Assembly: GCA_964538085.1 (NCBI GenBank)
Contig: CAZIDF010000004.1
Coordinates: forward strand, 200,459 to 264,458
Length of the DNA: 64,000 nucleotides
Source: G020348385 sp964538085
GTDB lineage: Bacteria > Acidobacteriota > Aminicenantia > Aminicenantales > Aminicenantaceae
Direction of reading: 5' to 3'
Shown here in pieces: positions 54,391 through 63,235 of the stretch; position 1 is the first letter of the stretch; every line of letters starts with the position of its first letter. A program made the position numbers and the translations under genes. The notes under the pieces were generated by a model that saw nothing but the letters and a program-made list of their open reading frames with translations, was not told where the DNA came from and did not search any database.

Positions 54391-55557
54391 ATGGAAAAGT
54401 TTAGTCTCAGCAAAGTCAATCAGTTTGTCCTGAATAAGCAGCATTTGGCCGACGATGCAAAACTTAACGATGCCGTTCGGATCACACAAGATATCGGAGG
54501 ACTCCACGGAACGAGCGCCACCGGACCTTACCTGTCTCTGCTGGCTCGATCCATATCTTTTCGAAGGGACGATCTTGCCTTCGAAATGTCCAAAAAAAAG
54601 AGTTTGACAAGAATTCGGTATGTACGGAATACGATTTACATACTGCCCAAGGAATTTATCCCAGTGGCTTTTGCTGCCACCAGTCAGATGGCAGAGGTGA
54701 CGGCTGCACGATTCAGCAAGTACTTGGGAATCACACCGACACATTATGCAAGGCTTTCGAACAAAATCCTGAAAATCCTGAGAGGCAGGGGCTTGACCAC
54801 TCGAGAGATCAAACAAAAGCTGCGAACAGCGGCCAACATCGCTCCGATCGTGAACCTGATGTGCGACAAGGGCATTCTGGTGAGGAGCCTTCCCAGAGAG
54901 GGATGGAAAAGCACGCAGCATGCCTACTATTTATTTAAGGACTACTATCCCGAACTGGACCTTTCAACCTATGAAGAAAAAGAGGCCAGAGAGAAAATCA
55001 TCGGCCGTTATCTTCTGTCTTTTGGGCCGGTAACGGAAAAGGATATTGCCTGGTGGACGGGATTCCCCAAGACACAGGTGAGGGAAATCCTCGAAGGCCT
55101 TGGAGCTGAGGTGAACTCTGTCGATATATCTGAATTGGAAGGCGGCTACCTTATCCATTCGTCAGAACTGGAATTTTTACGATCGTTCACAACTCCAATA
55201 CATCCTGTTGTCAACATACTCCCCAGCCTAGATCCCTACATCATGGGGTATAAAGACCGGGAAAGATTTCGGTCTCCCAAACACGACAAGATGATCTTCG
55301 ACCGTTCCGGGAATGCCACCTCGACCATTCTTGTCGATGGGCGTGTGGTCGGGATCTGGGATCTGCGGGAGCCTACGGTAAAGATATTTTATTTGACGGC
55401 GGTGGAGAAGGAAGTTCAAAAAAAAATCCGCTCGAAAGTATCCGAAGCGGGAAAATTTATCGCGGAAGGACCCGTTCAAGTCAAGGTGTGTGATTCTATG
55501 GTTCCGCTTACAAAAAGGACAGCGGGGTCGTTCATGTCCCCTTTGAAGGATTGTTAA
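54391..55557 (+). CDS. winged-helix DNA-binding protein, AlkZ/YcaQ-like
   Basis: A 388-residue protein of the winged-helix family PF06224 type. The order is KVNQFVLNKQHLA, DIGGLHGTSATGPYLSLLARS, VRNTIYILPKEFIPVAFAA, an HTH block (RGLTTREIKQKLRTAANIAPIVNLMCDKGILVRS), GRYLLSFGPVTEKDIAWWTGF and LPSLDPYIMGYKDRERF. Family members AlkZ and AlkX unhook DNA interstrand crosslinks as glycosylases, but this branch has lost the usual Gln-rich catalytic motif (QxQ), so glycosylase activity is uncertain. No ribosome site is obvious at ATG 54391. Confidence 0.75.
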   Translation: MEKFSLSKVNQFVLNKQHLADDAKLNDAVRITQDIGGLHGTSATGPYLSLLARSISFRRDDLAFEMSKKKSLTRIRYVRNTIYILPKEFIPVAFAATSQMAEVTAARFSKYLGITPTHYARLSNKILKILRGRGLTTREIKQKLRTAANIAPIVNLMCDKGILVRSLPREGWKSTQHAYYLFKDYYPELDLSTYEEKEAREKIIGRYLLSFGPVTEKDIAWWTGFPKTQVREILEGLGAEVNSVDISELEGGYLIHSSELEFLRSFTTPIHPVVNILPSLDPYIMGYKDRERFRSPKHDKMIFDRSGNATSTILVDGRVVGIWDLREPTVKIFYLTAVEKEVQKKIRSKVSEAGKFIAEGPVQVKVCDSMVPLTKRTAGSFMSPLKDC

Positions 55558-55711
55558 TTAATCCGTTCAGAGGCTTTCTTATGACTGATGGTCATGCACT
55601 ATATCGACATAAACAGCGATAATAACCGCATTTACTCGAGAAAAATAGCTGTATATAATACATATCGCAGAACACATATATTAAAATGGAAAAATAACGA
55701 GGACAAAGTAG

Positions 55712-56080
55712 ATGAGATCAAAAAAAGATATCAAGAGGGAATACAAAGAAAGGCCGAAACCTGCCGGTGTTTTCCAGGTGAAAAATACCGTAAATGGAAA
55801 AGTGCTGCTTGGAAGTAGTCTAAACCTTGAAGGGCCATTGAACGGGCATAAGTTCATGTTATCGATTGGATCGCATCGTAACAAAATGCTTCAGCAGGAA
55901 TGGAATGAATATGGTGCAGACAAGTTCGTCTTTGAAATTTTGGAAACGGTGAAGGTCGAGAATGATCCAAACTTCAACCTAAGCGATGAATTGACGCTGT
56001 TTGAGCAGATCTGGCTTGAGAAACTTCAACCTTTCGGCGAGCGGGGGTACAACACCGACACAAAAATACGACAAGCATAA
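55712..56080 (+). CDS. GIY-YIG nuclease-family protein
   Basis: A 122-residue protein: PKPAGVFQVKNTVNGKVLLGSSLNLEGPLNGHKFMLSIGSHRNKMLQQEWNEYGADKFVFEILE. This aligns with the short GIY-YIG endonuclease domain. The two tyrosine motifs read GVF and LLG instead of GIY and YIG, while the glycine-serine, Arg/His helix and QxxWxxYG block are kept. Activity may therefore be altered. GAGGAC lies 8 nt before the ATG. It is convergent with the ARPP-1-like gene, 40 nt away. Confidence 0.75.
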   Translation: MRSKKDIKREYKERPKPAGVFQVKNTVNGKVLLGSSLNLEGPLNGHKFMLSIGSHRNKMLQQEWNEYGADKFVFEILETVKVENDPNFNLSDELTLFEQIWLEKLQPFGERGYNTDTKIRQA

Positions 56081-56120
56081 TTTTTGGGATCTAAAGTATC
56101 ATCAACGCATAGCGGCCAGA

Positions 56121-57104
56121 CTATCCTGTACGGAATTCGCGGCGTCGTTTGAATCCGGCGATCTTGCCGGCTTTTTCACTCTCGGAAATGCTGAAAAAGG
56201 CCATGTGGATCACTTTTTTTTGATATTTCAAGGCCGATCCCACCATCTGTTTTCCCTCGAACCTGTGATCGTCTCCCTTCCCGATAGATTTGTATTTTTT
56301 TTCCTTACACCGGCCTGCTTCCTTGAGGAATTCTTTGCCCTTTTCCTTCACAGGTTTTTCGGTCGTTGGTGCCTTTTGGAGAAGGGCTTCCATGGCATAA
56401 CTTTTAACCAGCTTGGGATGAAGAAGGGCATAGGCGGTATCCAGCGAGAGAAAATCGAATCCCACAACTTCCCCGTCGATAAACGGGAGCAATCCTTTTT
56501 GTCCAGGGAGGCATTTGAAGGTGTTCAGGTATTCGTCCAGTTCCTTTTCTTTCGCTTCGTAAACATCCTTCATTGCGGCCGTTCGCGAGCGAATACCGGT
56601 CTGTTCAGATAATTCGTCGATGGAGGTCCAGACCGTCCCCTGATCGGACCGGAACTCCCGGGACTCATGCAGGGAATCGGACACTGTCTGGGACTTCATT
56701 TTCCGGATCTTGGGGATCATCACCGTTCCGGACTCGGTAAATTCCTGTGATTGGTACGACCAGCGTCTCTGTTCGGTGCAGCTCACCGGGATGATCGTTT
56801 CGGAATTTTCTTTCAAAAGAATCGAGGTGTTCAAAACCCTGTTCTGCTTGGCACCGGCCAGCTCTTCTCCATCGAGAAGCAGGACAGGCGTGTCGGCTTT
56901 ATTGACGACTTTGAGTTCAGGAACCCGTCCTTCCTGGGTGACTTCCCCAATGACCAAAACATGCTGGTCCAAGGCTTGTTTGAGGATCAAATACTTGGGG
57001 GAATCGTCGAGAGAGGACATAAGCGGGAACACCGCCATATTGTTGAAATGCTGGAGTTCCCCCAAATCGAGGCTCGAAAGGTATTTTTTTATGTCTTTGT
57101 CCAT
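56121..57104 (-). CDS. ARPP-1-like (DUF6569) protein
   Basis: A 327-residue soluble protein. The central VLLLDGEELAGAKQNRVLNTSILLKENSETIIPVSCTEQRRW block and the HFNNMAVFPL lead-in match the ARPP-1 family, which is known to associate with rhodanese-phosphatase and conflict-type genes. Its biochemical role is unknown. The C-terminus is basic (KEKGKEFLKEAGRCKEKKYK), which may contact nucleic acid. It is 41 nt downstream of the PD-(D/E)XK nuclease gene on the same strand, so the two are probably an operon. Confidence 0.65.
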   Translation of the reverse strand: MDKDIKKYLSSLDLGELQHFNNMAVFPLMSSLDDSPKYLILKQALDQHVLVIGEVTQEGRVPELKVVNKADTPVLLLDGEELAGAKQNRVLNTSILLKENSETIIPVSCTEQRRWSYQSQEFTESGTVMIPKIRKMKSQTVSDSLHESREFRSDQGTVWTSIDELSEQTGIRSRTAAMKDVYEAKEKELDEYLNTFKCLPGQKGLLPFIDGEVVGFDFLSLDTAYALLHPKLVKSYAMEALLQKAPTTEKPVKEKGKEFLKEAGRCKEKKYKSIGKGDDHRFEGKQMVGSALKYQKKVIHMAFFSISESEKAGKIAGFKRRREFRTG

Positions 57105-57145
57105 TTTCCCCTACTGCATATCCAAATTTCGTGTATAATATCGCA

Positions 57146-58342
57146 TTATTTTTTGCTGACAGTCAACCGGTAATTTTTCTCTTTTGTCCGAAATCTTTCC
57201 AGTTGGTCCATCTCCTCCTTTTCCCATTCTTCATTTTCCAGAATCTTTGTCAATGCGTAGCTGTTGAAGCCCGAAACCTCATCCAAACGTCCCAATTTTT
57301 TGAGGGTGTCGATCAATTCGTTCCTTTCTTTGGTATTTTTGCCCGGCAGTTTGATCGTTTCATAGGCCTTGACGGATATTTTGCTTTCGGAACCGGTCAC
57401 AACCTGCACGCCTTCTTTTTCGCTAAAGGCGATCAACGCGTCCCTTATCTTTTCCAACTCCCCCTCTGCCTCTTTGCGGTTAGTGTCGATTTTTTCCTTG
57501 AGTTCGGTGTAGGCATCGACCAGTTTGAGACCGGGATCGTTCAAGTATTCGTTTTCCGGTTTTTCCTCCAATTCTACCTCGTGTTTCCACATCGGGCAGA
57601 TGGATTTGTACAAACACCAGTCGCAGAGCCGAGTTACATTGGCAGGAAAATCTCCTGTTGATTCGATTTCTGCGATCTGTGACAGGATTTCTTTTCGCAA
57701 ATTTTCCAATTCTTCCTTTGTCCTGTAGGAATCCATTTCTTTGTCGAACGCCAAAAAATGCCAGACGAGGCGGACCTTGTTGAAATCCTTGAAATTCTGC
57801 CTGACCCACTGGGAATACATGGCCAGCTGCCTGTCATTGTCCAGTTCTTCTTGGCTGGAAAGAGAGGATCCCGTTTTGTAGTCATGCACTTCGTACAATC
57901 CATCCCCCATGTCCATCAGCCTGTCGATCCGGATGTGGAATTTGTAGCGGCCCTGCTCATCCAGCGGCAAGAAATCCTGGGTTTCCAGGCCGATGATCCT
58001 CCCCTGATCAAAGGGCTTGTGCCGGTTGTAATAATCAGTGAGCTGCCGCTCCCCTATTTTCCGGTAATTATCGGCCGCGTAATCCTTCTTGACGATGATG
58101 ATGGAATCCTTCCACTTTTCCTCCCAGATCTTGTTGTAGTAGGCCAGAATCTCCTCCAGGGTCATCAGTTTTTCGAACCGAATGTCCAGGTAGAGTTTTT
58201 CCAAGGCCTCGTGTACCATGCTCCCCAGAAAGGTCTCGATGGTGTCCTCGGCTTCAACTTTTATCCTATCGATGTAAGCGAATTTGTACCGCAGTTTACA
58301 GGATTCAAAGGCTCCGATTTTGGAATGGCTGAATGATGGCAT
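57146..58342 (-). CDS. Fe-S PD-(D/E)XK nuclease, RecB/Cas4-like
   Basis: A 398-residue nuclease. The N-terminal SHSKIGAFESCKLRYKFAY has the first cluster Cys. VHEALEKLY supplies the motif I His. IRIDRLMDMGDGLYEVHDYKTGSSL holds the catalytic Asp and DxK, and QLAMYSQW the following QxxxY. CDWCLYKSICPMW completes a four-cysteine [4Fe-4S] site. The remaining about 120 residues are helical/coiled-coil (YTELKEKIDTNRKEAEGELEKIRDAL). This is the RecB-like exonuclease group that includes Cas4 and AddB ends, but no CRISPR array or Cas1 is near. Paired with the ARPP-1-like gene. Confidence 0.85.
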   Translation of the reverse strand: MPSFSHSKIGAFESCKLRYKFAYIDRIKVEAEDTIETFLGSMVHEALEKLYLDIRFEKLMTLEEILAYYNKIWEEKWKDSIIIVKKDYAADNYRKIGERQLTDYYNRHKPFDQGRIIGLETQDFLPLDEQGRYKFHIRIDRLMDMGDGLYEVHDYKTGSSLSSQEELDNDRQLAMYSQWVRQNFKDFNKVRLVWHFLAFDKEMDSYRTKEELENLRKEILSQIAEIESTGDFPANVTRLCDWCLYKSICPMWKHEVELEEKPENEYLNDPGLKLVDAYTELKEKIDTNRKEAEGELEKIRDALIAFSEKEGVQVVTGSESKISVKAYETIKLPGKNTKERNELIDTLKKLGRLDEVSGFNSYALTKILENEEWEKEEMDQLERFRTKEKNYRLTVSKK

Positions 58343-58446
58343 TTACTTCTCCTCCACTATCTTAACACGTTCGAATATTTTAAACTTTCTCAAATTGTAT
58401 CTCTGTACCGAATTCTTCCTAAACCTTTGCCAAAATTCAAGTCAAA

Positions 58447-58481
58447 AAAGAGAAAAAAGGGGACAGCCTCTTTTTCTCTTT
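58447..58481. repeat. REP-like palindrome with GGGGACAG
   Basis: AAAGAGAAAAA (58447-58457) is matched by TTTTTCTCTTT (58471-58481), with GGGGACAG (58459-58466) then CCTC between. This resembles REP palindromes mobilised by REP-associated tyrosine transposases; no such transposase is in the window. It sits in the gap between the nuclease and Gfo/Idh genes. Confidence 0.5.
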
Positions 58482-58546
58482 GTCTTGAGGAGTGTTCCTG
58501 TTTGTAATATACTGACTTTGGCCATAGGGTTTTGCTGGAGTCGGTC

Positions 58547-59818
58547 ATGAAAAAGAGAAAAACCATTACCCGGAGAAATTTTATCAAAACGGCCGTTACC
58601 ACGACAGCGGCTTTTGTCATCGTTCCTCGGTTTGTTTTAGGCGGTCAGGGTTACACAGCTCCTAGTGACGAGCTGACCAAAGCAGTGATCGGAGTCGGCG
58701 GCATGGGAAGGGCTCATCTTAGCTACGAAGGAGCCCGTTTGCTGGCCGTTTGCGATGTGGATGAAAACCACTTGAACATGGCCTTGGAGATAGCAGGCCC
58801 AGGTGTCCAGGGTTACAAAGATTTCCGCCATGTTCTCGAACGGACCGACATCGACATCGTTCACATACCCACACCCCCCCACTGGCATGCGTTGATATCC
58901 ATCGCAGCCGCCGAATCCGGCAAAGATATCTGGTGTGAAAAACCGATGACCCGGACAATCGGAGAAGGACAAAAAGTTGTCGAGGCTGTCCAAAGAAACG
59001 GAAGAATTTTCAGGATCAACACGTGGTTCCGGTTCGATGAGCGTTTTTATGGTTTCGGAACGACGGTCAAACCGATAAAAAAAGCCGTTCTTGGCGGGCT
59101 TTTTGGCTGGCCACTCAAAGTGACCGTGAGTGCAGCCACTGGATTCGACTGGAAGTTTTACTGGGTGGGGGAGGAGAATCTAGCTCCTCAACCCGTGCCT
59201 AAGGAGCTGGATTATGACATGTGGCTCGGCCCCGCGCCTTTCAAGCCCTACCATCCCCACCGCGTCCACAACACCTTTCGCGGATACTGGGATTATGACG
59301 GCGGAGGCTTAGGAGACATGGGCATGCACTATCTGGACCCGGTCCAGTATGTCCTGGACAAGGACAACACCAGTCCTGTGGAGATTGAAGCCGACTGCCC
59401 GCAGCAGCATCCGGATGCCTGCGGCACCTGGCGGAAAATCTGGATGAAATACGCCGATGGTTGCGAAATCATCCTAGATGGGGATCCGAAGGAAGAGATC
59501 GTCCCGTTTATCGAAGGGCCGGAAGGGAAGCTTTTCAAAGGAATGGAATCGGATATCCCCCATTTCAAGGATAAGCTGGCCTCGCTGCCGGATCCAGAAC
59601 CTCAGTTGATAGACTTTGCCGAAGCGGTCAGAAACCGGAAAAAATTCGCCCTGAACGAAAAAAATGCTCACCGCTCCTGCACTATCGTCAACCTGAGCAA
59701 GATCGCTGTACGTCTGGGCCGGCCCTTGCGGTTCGACCCGGAAAAACAGCGTTTTATCGGTGATGAGGAAGCCAACCGTCTTGTCAACCAGCCCTTCAGA
59801 GCGCCCTGGCACTTTTAA
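58547..59818 (+). CDS. TAT-exported Gfo/Idh/MocA oxidoreductase
   Basis: A protein of about 423 residues starting at ATG 58547 (GGAG upstream). The leader KKRKTITRRNFIKTAVTTTAAFVI is twin-arginine. The Rossmann domain has KAVIGVGGMGRAHLSYEGARLLAVCDVDENH. The catalytic region has WCEKPMTRTIGEGQKVVEAV and the GDMGMHYLDPVQYVLD block. This family oxidises sugar hydroxyls with bound NAD. It is 24 nt upstream of the HEAT/DUF1080 gene and very likely co-transcribed, which suggests it makes 3-keto sugars for the DUF1080 domains. Substrate inferred only. Confidence 0.85.
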   Translation: MKKRKTITRRNFIKTAVTTTAAFVIVPRFVLGGQGYTAPSDELTKAVIGVGGMGRAHLSYEGARLLAVCDVDENHLNMALEIAGPGVQGYKDFRHVLERTDIDIVHIPTPPHWHALISIAAAESGKDIWCEKPMTRTIGEGQKVVEAVQRNGRIFRINTWFRFDERFYGFGTTVKPIKKAVLGGLFGWPLKVTVSAATGFDWKFYWVGEENLAPQPVPKELDYDMWLGPAPFKPYHPHRVHNTFRGYWDYDGGGLGDMGMHYLDPVQYVLDKDNTSPVEIEADCPQQHPDACGTWRKIWMKYADGCEIILDGDPKEEIVPFIEGPEGKLFKGMESDIPHFKDKLASLPDPEPQLIDFAEAVRNRKKFALNEKNAHRSCTIVNLSKIAVRLGRPLRFDPEKQRFIGDEEANRLVNQPFRAPWHF

Positions 59819-59842
59819 GGCGGATTTCTTGGGAGAAAAAAG

Positions 59843-62800
59843 ATGAAAAAACGAATAAAGGCTGTCTCCATTCTCCTGTTCATTTCCAGTTTTGCCGTAG
59901 TTAGCTTTTCTTTGTCGCCAGTGTGGGCTTTCGATATTTCTCAAACAGCTAAATCAGAGGTACAGGCCTTGGTGGATCGTTTTCCCGCGCAAAATAGCGA
60001 GGTAAGACAGAGCCTGGCCTCCCAGATCATGGGGATGGGATCTGAAGGAATTCTCGAAGTTTGCCGCCTGTTGGTTCCCCCCGGCACAGGAGATGACACC
60101 CATGCCCAGTATGCCCTCAGTGCCCTGGCAACCTACGTGTCCCACGAAGGAGGGGATAAAGCACGTGTGCTTTATGCCAAAACCGTTGCCAAAGCTTTGG
60201 ATAGACAGACCGACAAAGATGTTAAAGCCTTTTTGATCCGGCTGCTCCAAAGGACCGGAAAAGAGGAAACGATAAAGCCATTACTAAAGTATCTGGATGA
60301 TAAAAGATTGTGCGATCCGGCCACCCAAGCCCTTTTGGCCATCGGAACACCGGAGGCAGAAAAGGCCCTGCTCAAATCCCTGGGAAAAGCAGAAGGAGCG
60401 AACAGGATTACTCTCATCAAAGCGCTGGGTGAGTTGAGGAGCGAAAAAGCGACAAAAAAAATCCTCGGTTTTGCCACCGATAAGAATGATGAGCTGCGCC
60501 AGGTAACCCTGTTTGCCCTGGCGAATATCGGGGATCCTCTGGCTGAAGATGCCGTGAGCACGGTTTTTCTCGAGGCTCCTTCCTATGAGAGGACCAGGGC
60601 GCCGTCCCTTTATCTGTTGTATGCCCGGCGCCTATCCGAAACAGGACACAAGATGCAAAGTGCCAACATCTGCCGCAACCTGATCGTCGCTTACACCGCT
60701 CCACAAGAGAGTCATATTCCTTGCACCGCCTTGTCTCTCCTGGTCGATAGCGTGGGAGATAAGGCCTTCGACGATCTTCTTCGAGCCACGGTCAGTTTCA
60801 ATAAAGAATTGAGTGCTCGAGCCTTAGAACTTGCCGACAGAATACCTGGAGAGAAAGCCACGGCCAGATGGATCGAACTGATGGCAAAGGCCTCACCCGA
60901 TGTGCAAGCTCAGATCATCGGGATGCTCGGACGGCGGGGCGATGCCTCGGCTTTGCCCGCTATCAGGGAAAAGCTGGGAAGCCACAGAAAAGTAATCAAG
61001 CTGGCTTCCATTCCGGCAGCGGCGACTCTTGGAGGCGAAGCGGTTTTTTCCGATCTTCTGCCTTTGCTCCGGACCGATCAAGAGGATGAAATAGCCGCCG
61101 TCAAACAGGCCTTGCTTGGATATCCCAGTCCCTTGCTCATTCCCGAATCCGTAAAAATTCTGGACAAGGTGCCGTTTCCCTCCCAAGTGGCTCTGATCGA
61201 GATCCTTTCAGAGCGACATGCAAAGGAGCATGTGGATGTCCTTTTCGCAAAAACGGAGAGCAAAGATGAGGATGTGCGCCGGGCGACTCTGACCAGCCTT
61301 GTAAACCTGGCTGGCCCGGAGGATATGCCCCGATTGATTAAAATGCTTCTCGGGACCGATAGAAACCAAGATGTTCGGCTGATCCAAGATGCCATCGTTG
61401 CCAGCGCCATCCAGATCGAAGACAAGGAGAGGCGTGCCGATCTGTTGCTCGAGACCATGCAAACAGCAGCGGAAAAAAAACAACCCGATCTGATGAGACC
61501 GCTGTCCAGGATCGGCGGCACCAAGGCTCTTCAGGCTGTGATGGACAAAACGAAAAGCGAAAATCTTCAAGTCCAGAGCGTGGCCATATCGGTTTTGGCC
61601 GATTGGCCTGATTTTAAAGCGACAGAGGAACTGTCCCGGATTTGGCGAAACACAGAAAGCCAGAAGTATCTGCTGGTGGCTATCGGGGGTTATGTAAGGA
61701 TCGTCCATGAATCAGACATGTCACCGGAGACAAAGCTGGAACGATACAAAGAAGTGCTGGGCCATGTTTCCTCTCCAGCGGCCAAGGCCATCGTTATCGG
61801 TAGGCTGGGTGCGATTCGTTCCCTCGAAGCTCTTAGGATCGCCGTGTCCTTTCTTGAACATCCGGAGCTGCGATCTCAAGCGGCGGCGGCTGCAGCCCGG
61901 ATCGGATTTTCGGGAATAGAAATTGAAAGTGAATTTTCCAAACCTCAGTATCTGTCCATTCTGCAAAAAGTGGCGAGGAACGTGGATAACGATCGCGTGA
62001 GACAGAATGTGGACGACCGGATAGGAGCCCAGTTGCTAGAAGAAGGATTCGTCCCTCTGTTTAACGGGAGAGACCTTGCAGGATGGAAGGGATTGGTCGG
62101 CGATCCGGTAAAGCGGGCCAAAATGACGCCTGAAGAAATGGAAAAGGCCCAAGCCCTGGCCGATGAATCGATGTATGTGCACTGGAGAGCCGAAGAAGGA
62201 ATCCTTGTTTTCGACGGCAAAGGAGAAAGCCTGTGCACGGGAAAAGAATACGAGGATTTTGAATTGTATGTGGATTGGAAGATCGAAGAGGGAGGAGACA
62301 GCGGGATCTATCTGCGCGGTACTCCTCAAGTCCAGATCTGGGGAGCGGACCAATCGCTCGATGGGTCGGGAGGGCTTTATAACAACCAAAAAAATCCCAG
62401 CAAGCCCTTGGTGAGAGCGGATAATCCTGTGGGGGAATGGAACACCTTTCACATCAAAATGATCGGGGAGCGGGTGACTGTCTATCTGAACGGTGTCCTG
62501 GTCGCTGACGATGTGGAGATGGAGAACTACTGGGAGAGGGACAAGCCCATCTATCCTTTAGGTCAGATCGAACTCCAGGCCCACAACACGCCCCTATATT
62601 TCCGGAATATATACATCCGGGAGATCCCCCGGGAGGAAACTGGGTTCATGCCCCTATTCAACGGCATTGATCTGGATGGGTGGATCGGGGACAAAGATGG
62701 CTACGTGGCAGAGGATGGAAAAATCGTCATCCATCCGGATCGTGGAAGCGGGAACCTGTACACGGAAAAGGAATACAGCGATTTTATCCTGCGCTTCGAA

Positions 62801-63235
62801 TTCAAACTCACGCCTGGGGCGAACAACGGTCTCGGGATCCGGGCACCCCTTGAAGGGGATGCCGCCTACTTGGGGATGGAACTTCAGGTCCTGGACAACA
62901 CAGCCGAAAAATACAAAGAGCTCCAACCATACCAGTACCATGGTTCGATCTATGGAGTAGTTCCGGCCAAGCGGGGACACCTAAAACCTGTGGGAGAATG
63001 GAACGAACAGGAGGTCATTGCCGAAGGCAGACGGATTACTGTCAAACTGAATGGTACCATTATCGTGGATGCCGATATCGATGAAGCCAGTACGCCACAA
63101 ACTATGGATAGCAAGGATCATCCGGGATTGAAAAGGGAAAAAGGTCACATCGGTTTTTTGGGGCACGGCTCGCGTGTCGAATTCCGCAACATCCGTATCA
63201 AAGAGCTGAGAGAGAGGAATCAAATTGGCGGATAA
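59843..63235 (+). CDS. exported HEAT-repeat protein with two DUF1080 (3-keto-disaccharide hydrolase) domains
   Basis: A 1130-residue protein. A signal peptide (about 1-29) is followed by about 690 residues of HEAT-type helical repeats (AKALDRQTDKDVKAFLIRLLQRTGKEETIKPLLKYL; DKNDELRQVTLFALANIGDP). Two DUF1080 beta domains follow: about 732-930 (FVPLFNGRDLAGWKG ... EGGDSGIYLRGTPQVQIW) and about 930-1120 (FMPLFNGIDLDGWIG ... NNGLGIRAP). DUF1080/PF06439 is described as a 3-keto-disaccharide hydrolase/lyase domain. Together with the upstream TAT oxidoreductase this points to a periplasmic two-step glycoside cleavage. The HEAT scaffold may hold the partner. The next gene overlaps its 3' end by 11 nt. 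Confidence 0.87.
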   Translation: MKKRIKAVSILLFISSFAVVSFSLSPVWAFDISQTAKSEVQALVDRFPAQNSEVRQSLASQIMGMGSEGILEVCRLLVPPGTGDDTHAQYALSALATYVSHEGGDKARVLYAKTVAKALDRQTDKDVKAFLIRLLQRTGKEETIKPLLKYLDDKRLCDPATQALLAIGTPEAEKALLKSLGKAEGANRITLIKALGELRSEKATKKILGFATDKNDELRQVTLFALANIGDPLAEDAVSTVFLEAPSYERTRAPSLYLLYARRLSETGHKMQSANICRNLIVAYTAPQESHIPCTALSLLVDSVGDKAFDDLLRATVSFNKELSARALELADRIPGEKATARWIELMAKASPDVQAQIIGMLGRRGDASALPAIREKLGSHRKVIKLASIPAAATLGGEAVFSDLLPLLRTDQEDEIAAVKQALLGYPSPLLIPESVKILDKVPFPSQVALIEILSERHAKEHVDVLFAKTESKDEDVRRATLTSLVNLAGPEDMPRLIKMLLGTDRNQDVRLIQDAIVASAIQIEDKERRADLLLETMQTAAEKKQPDLMRPLSRIGGTKALQAVMDKTKSENLQVQSVAISVLADWPDFKATEELSRIWRNTESQKYLLVAIGGYVRIVHESDMSPETKLERYKEVLGHVSSPAAKAIVIGRLGAIRSLEALRIAVSFLEHPELRSQAAAAAARIGFSGIEIESEFSKPQYLSILQKVARNVDNDRVRQNVDDRIGAQLLEEGFVPLFNGRDLAGWKGLVGDPVKRAKMTPEEMEKAQALADESMYVHWRAEEGILVFDGKGESLCTGKEYEDFELYVDWKIEEGGDSGIYLRGTPQVQIWGADQSLDGSGGLYNNQKNPSKPLVRADNPVGEWNTFHIKMIGERVTVYLNGVLVADDVEMENYWERDKPIYPLGQIELQAHNTPLYFRNIYIREIPREETGFMPLFNGIDLDGWIGDKDGYVAEDGKIVIHPDRGSGNLYTEKEYSDFILRFEFKLTPGANNGLGIRAPLEGDAAYLGMELQVLDNTAEKYKELQPYQYHGSIYGVVPAKRGHLKPVGEWNEQEVIAEGRRITVKLNGTIIVDADIDEASTPQTMDSKDHPGLKREKGHIGFLGHGSRVEFRNIRIKELRERNQIGG

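Noticed and set aside
57146..58342. Cas4 of a CRISPR-Cas locus
   Set aside because: No direct-repeat array and no cas1/cas2 in the window; the C-terminal coiled-coil and length are unlike Cas4.
58524..58541. Third sigma-54-like promoter before the Gfo/Idh gene (TGGCC...TTGC)
   Set aside because: The distance between GG and GC is 2 nt too long, and base 5 is not A.
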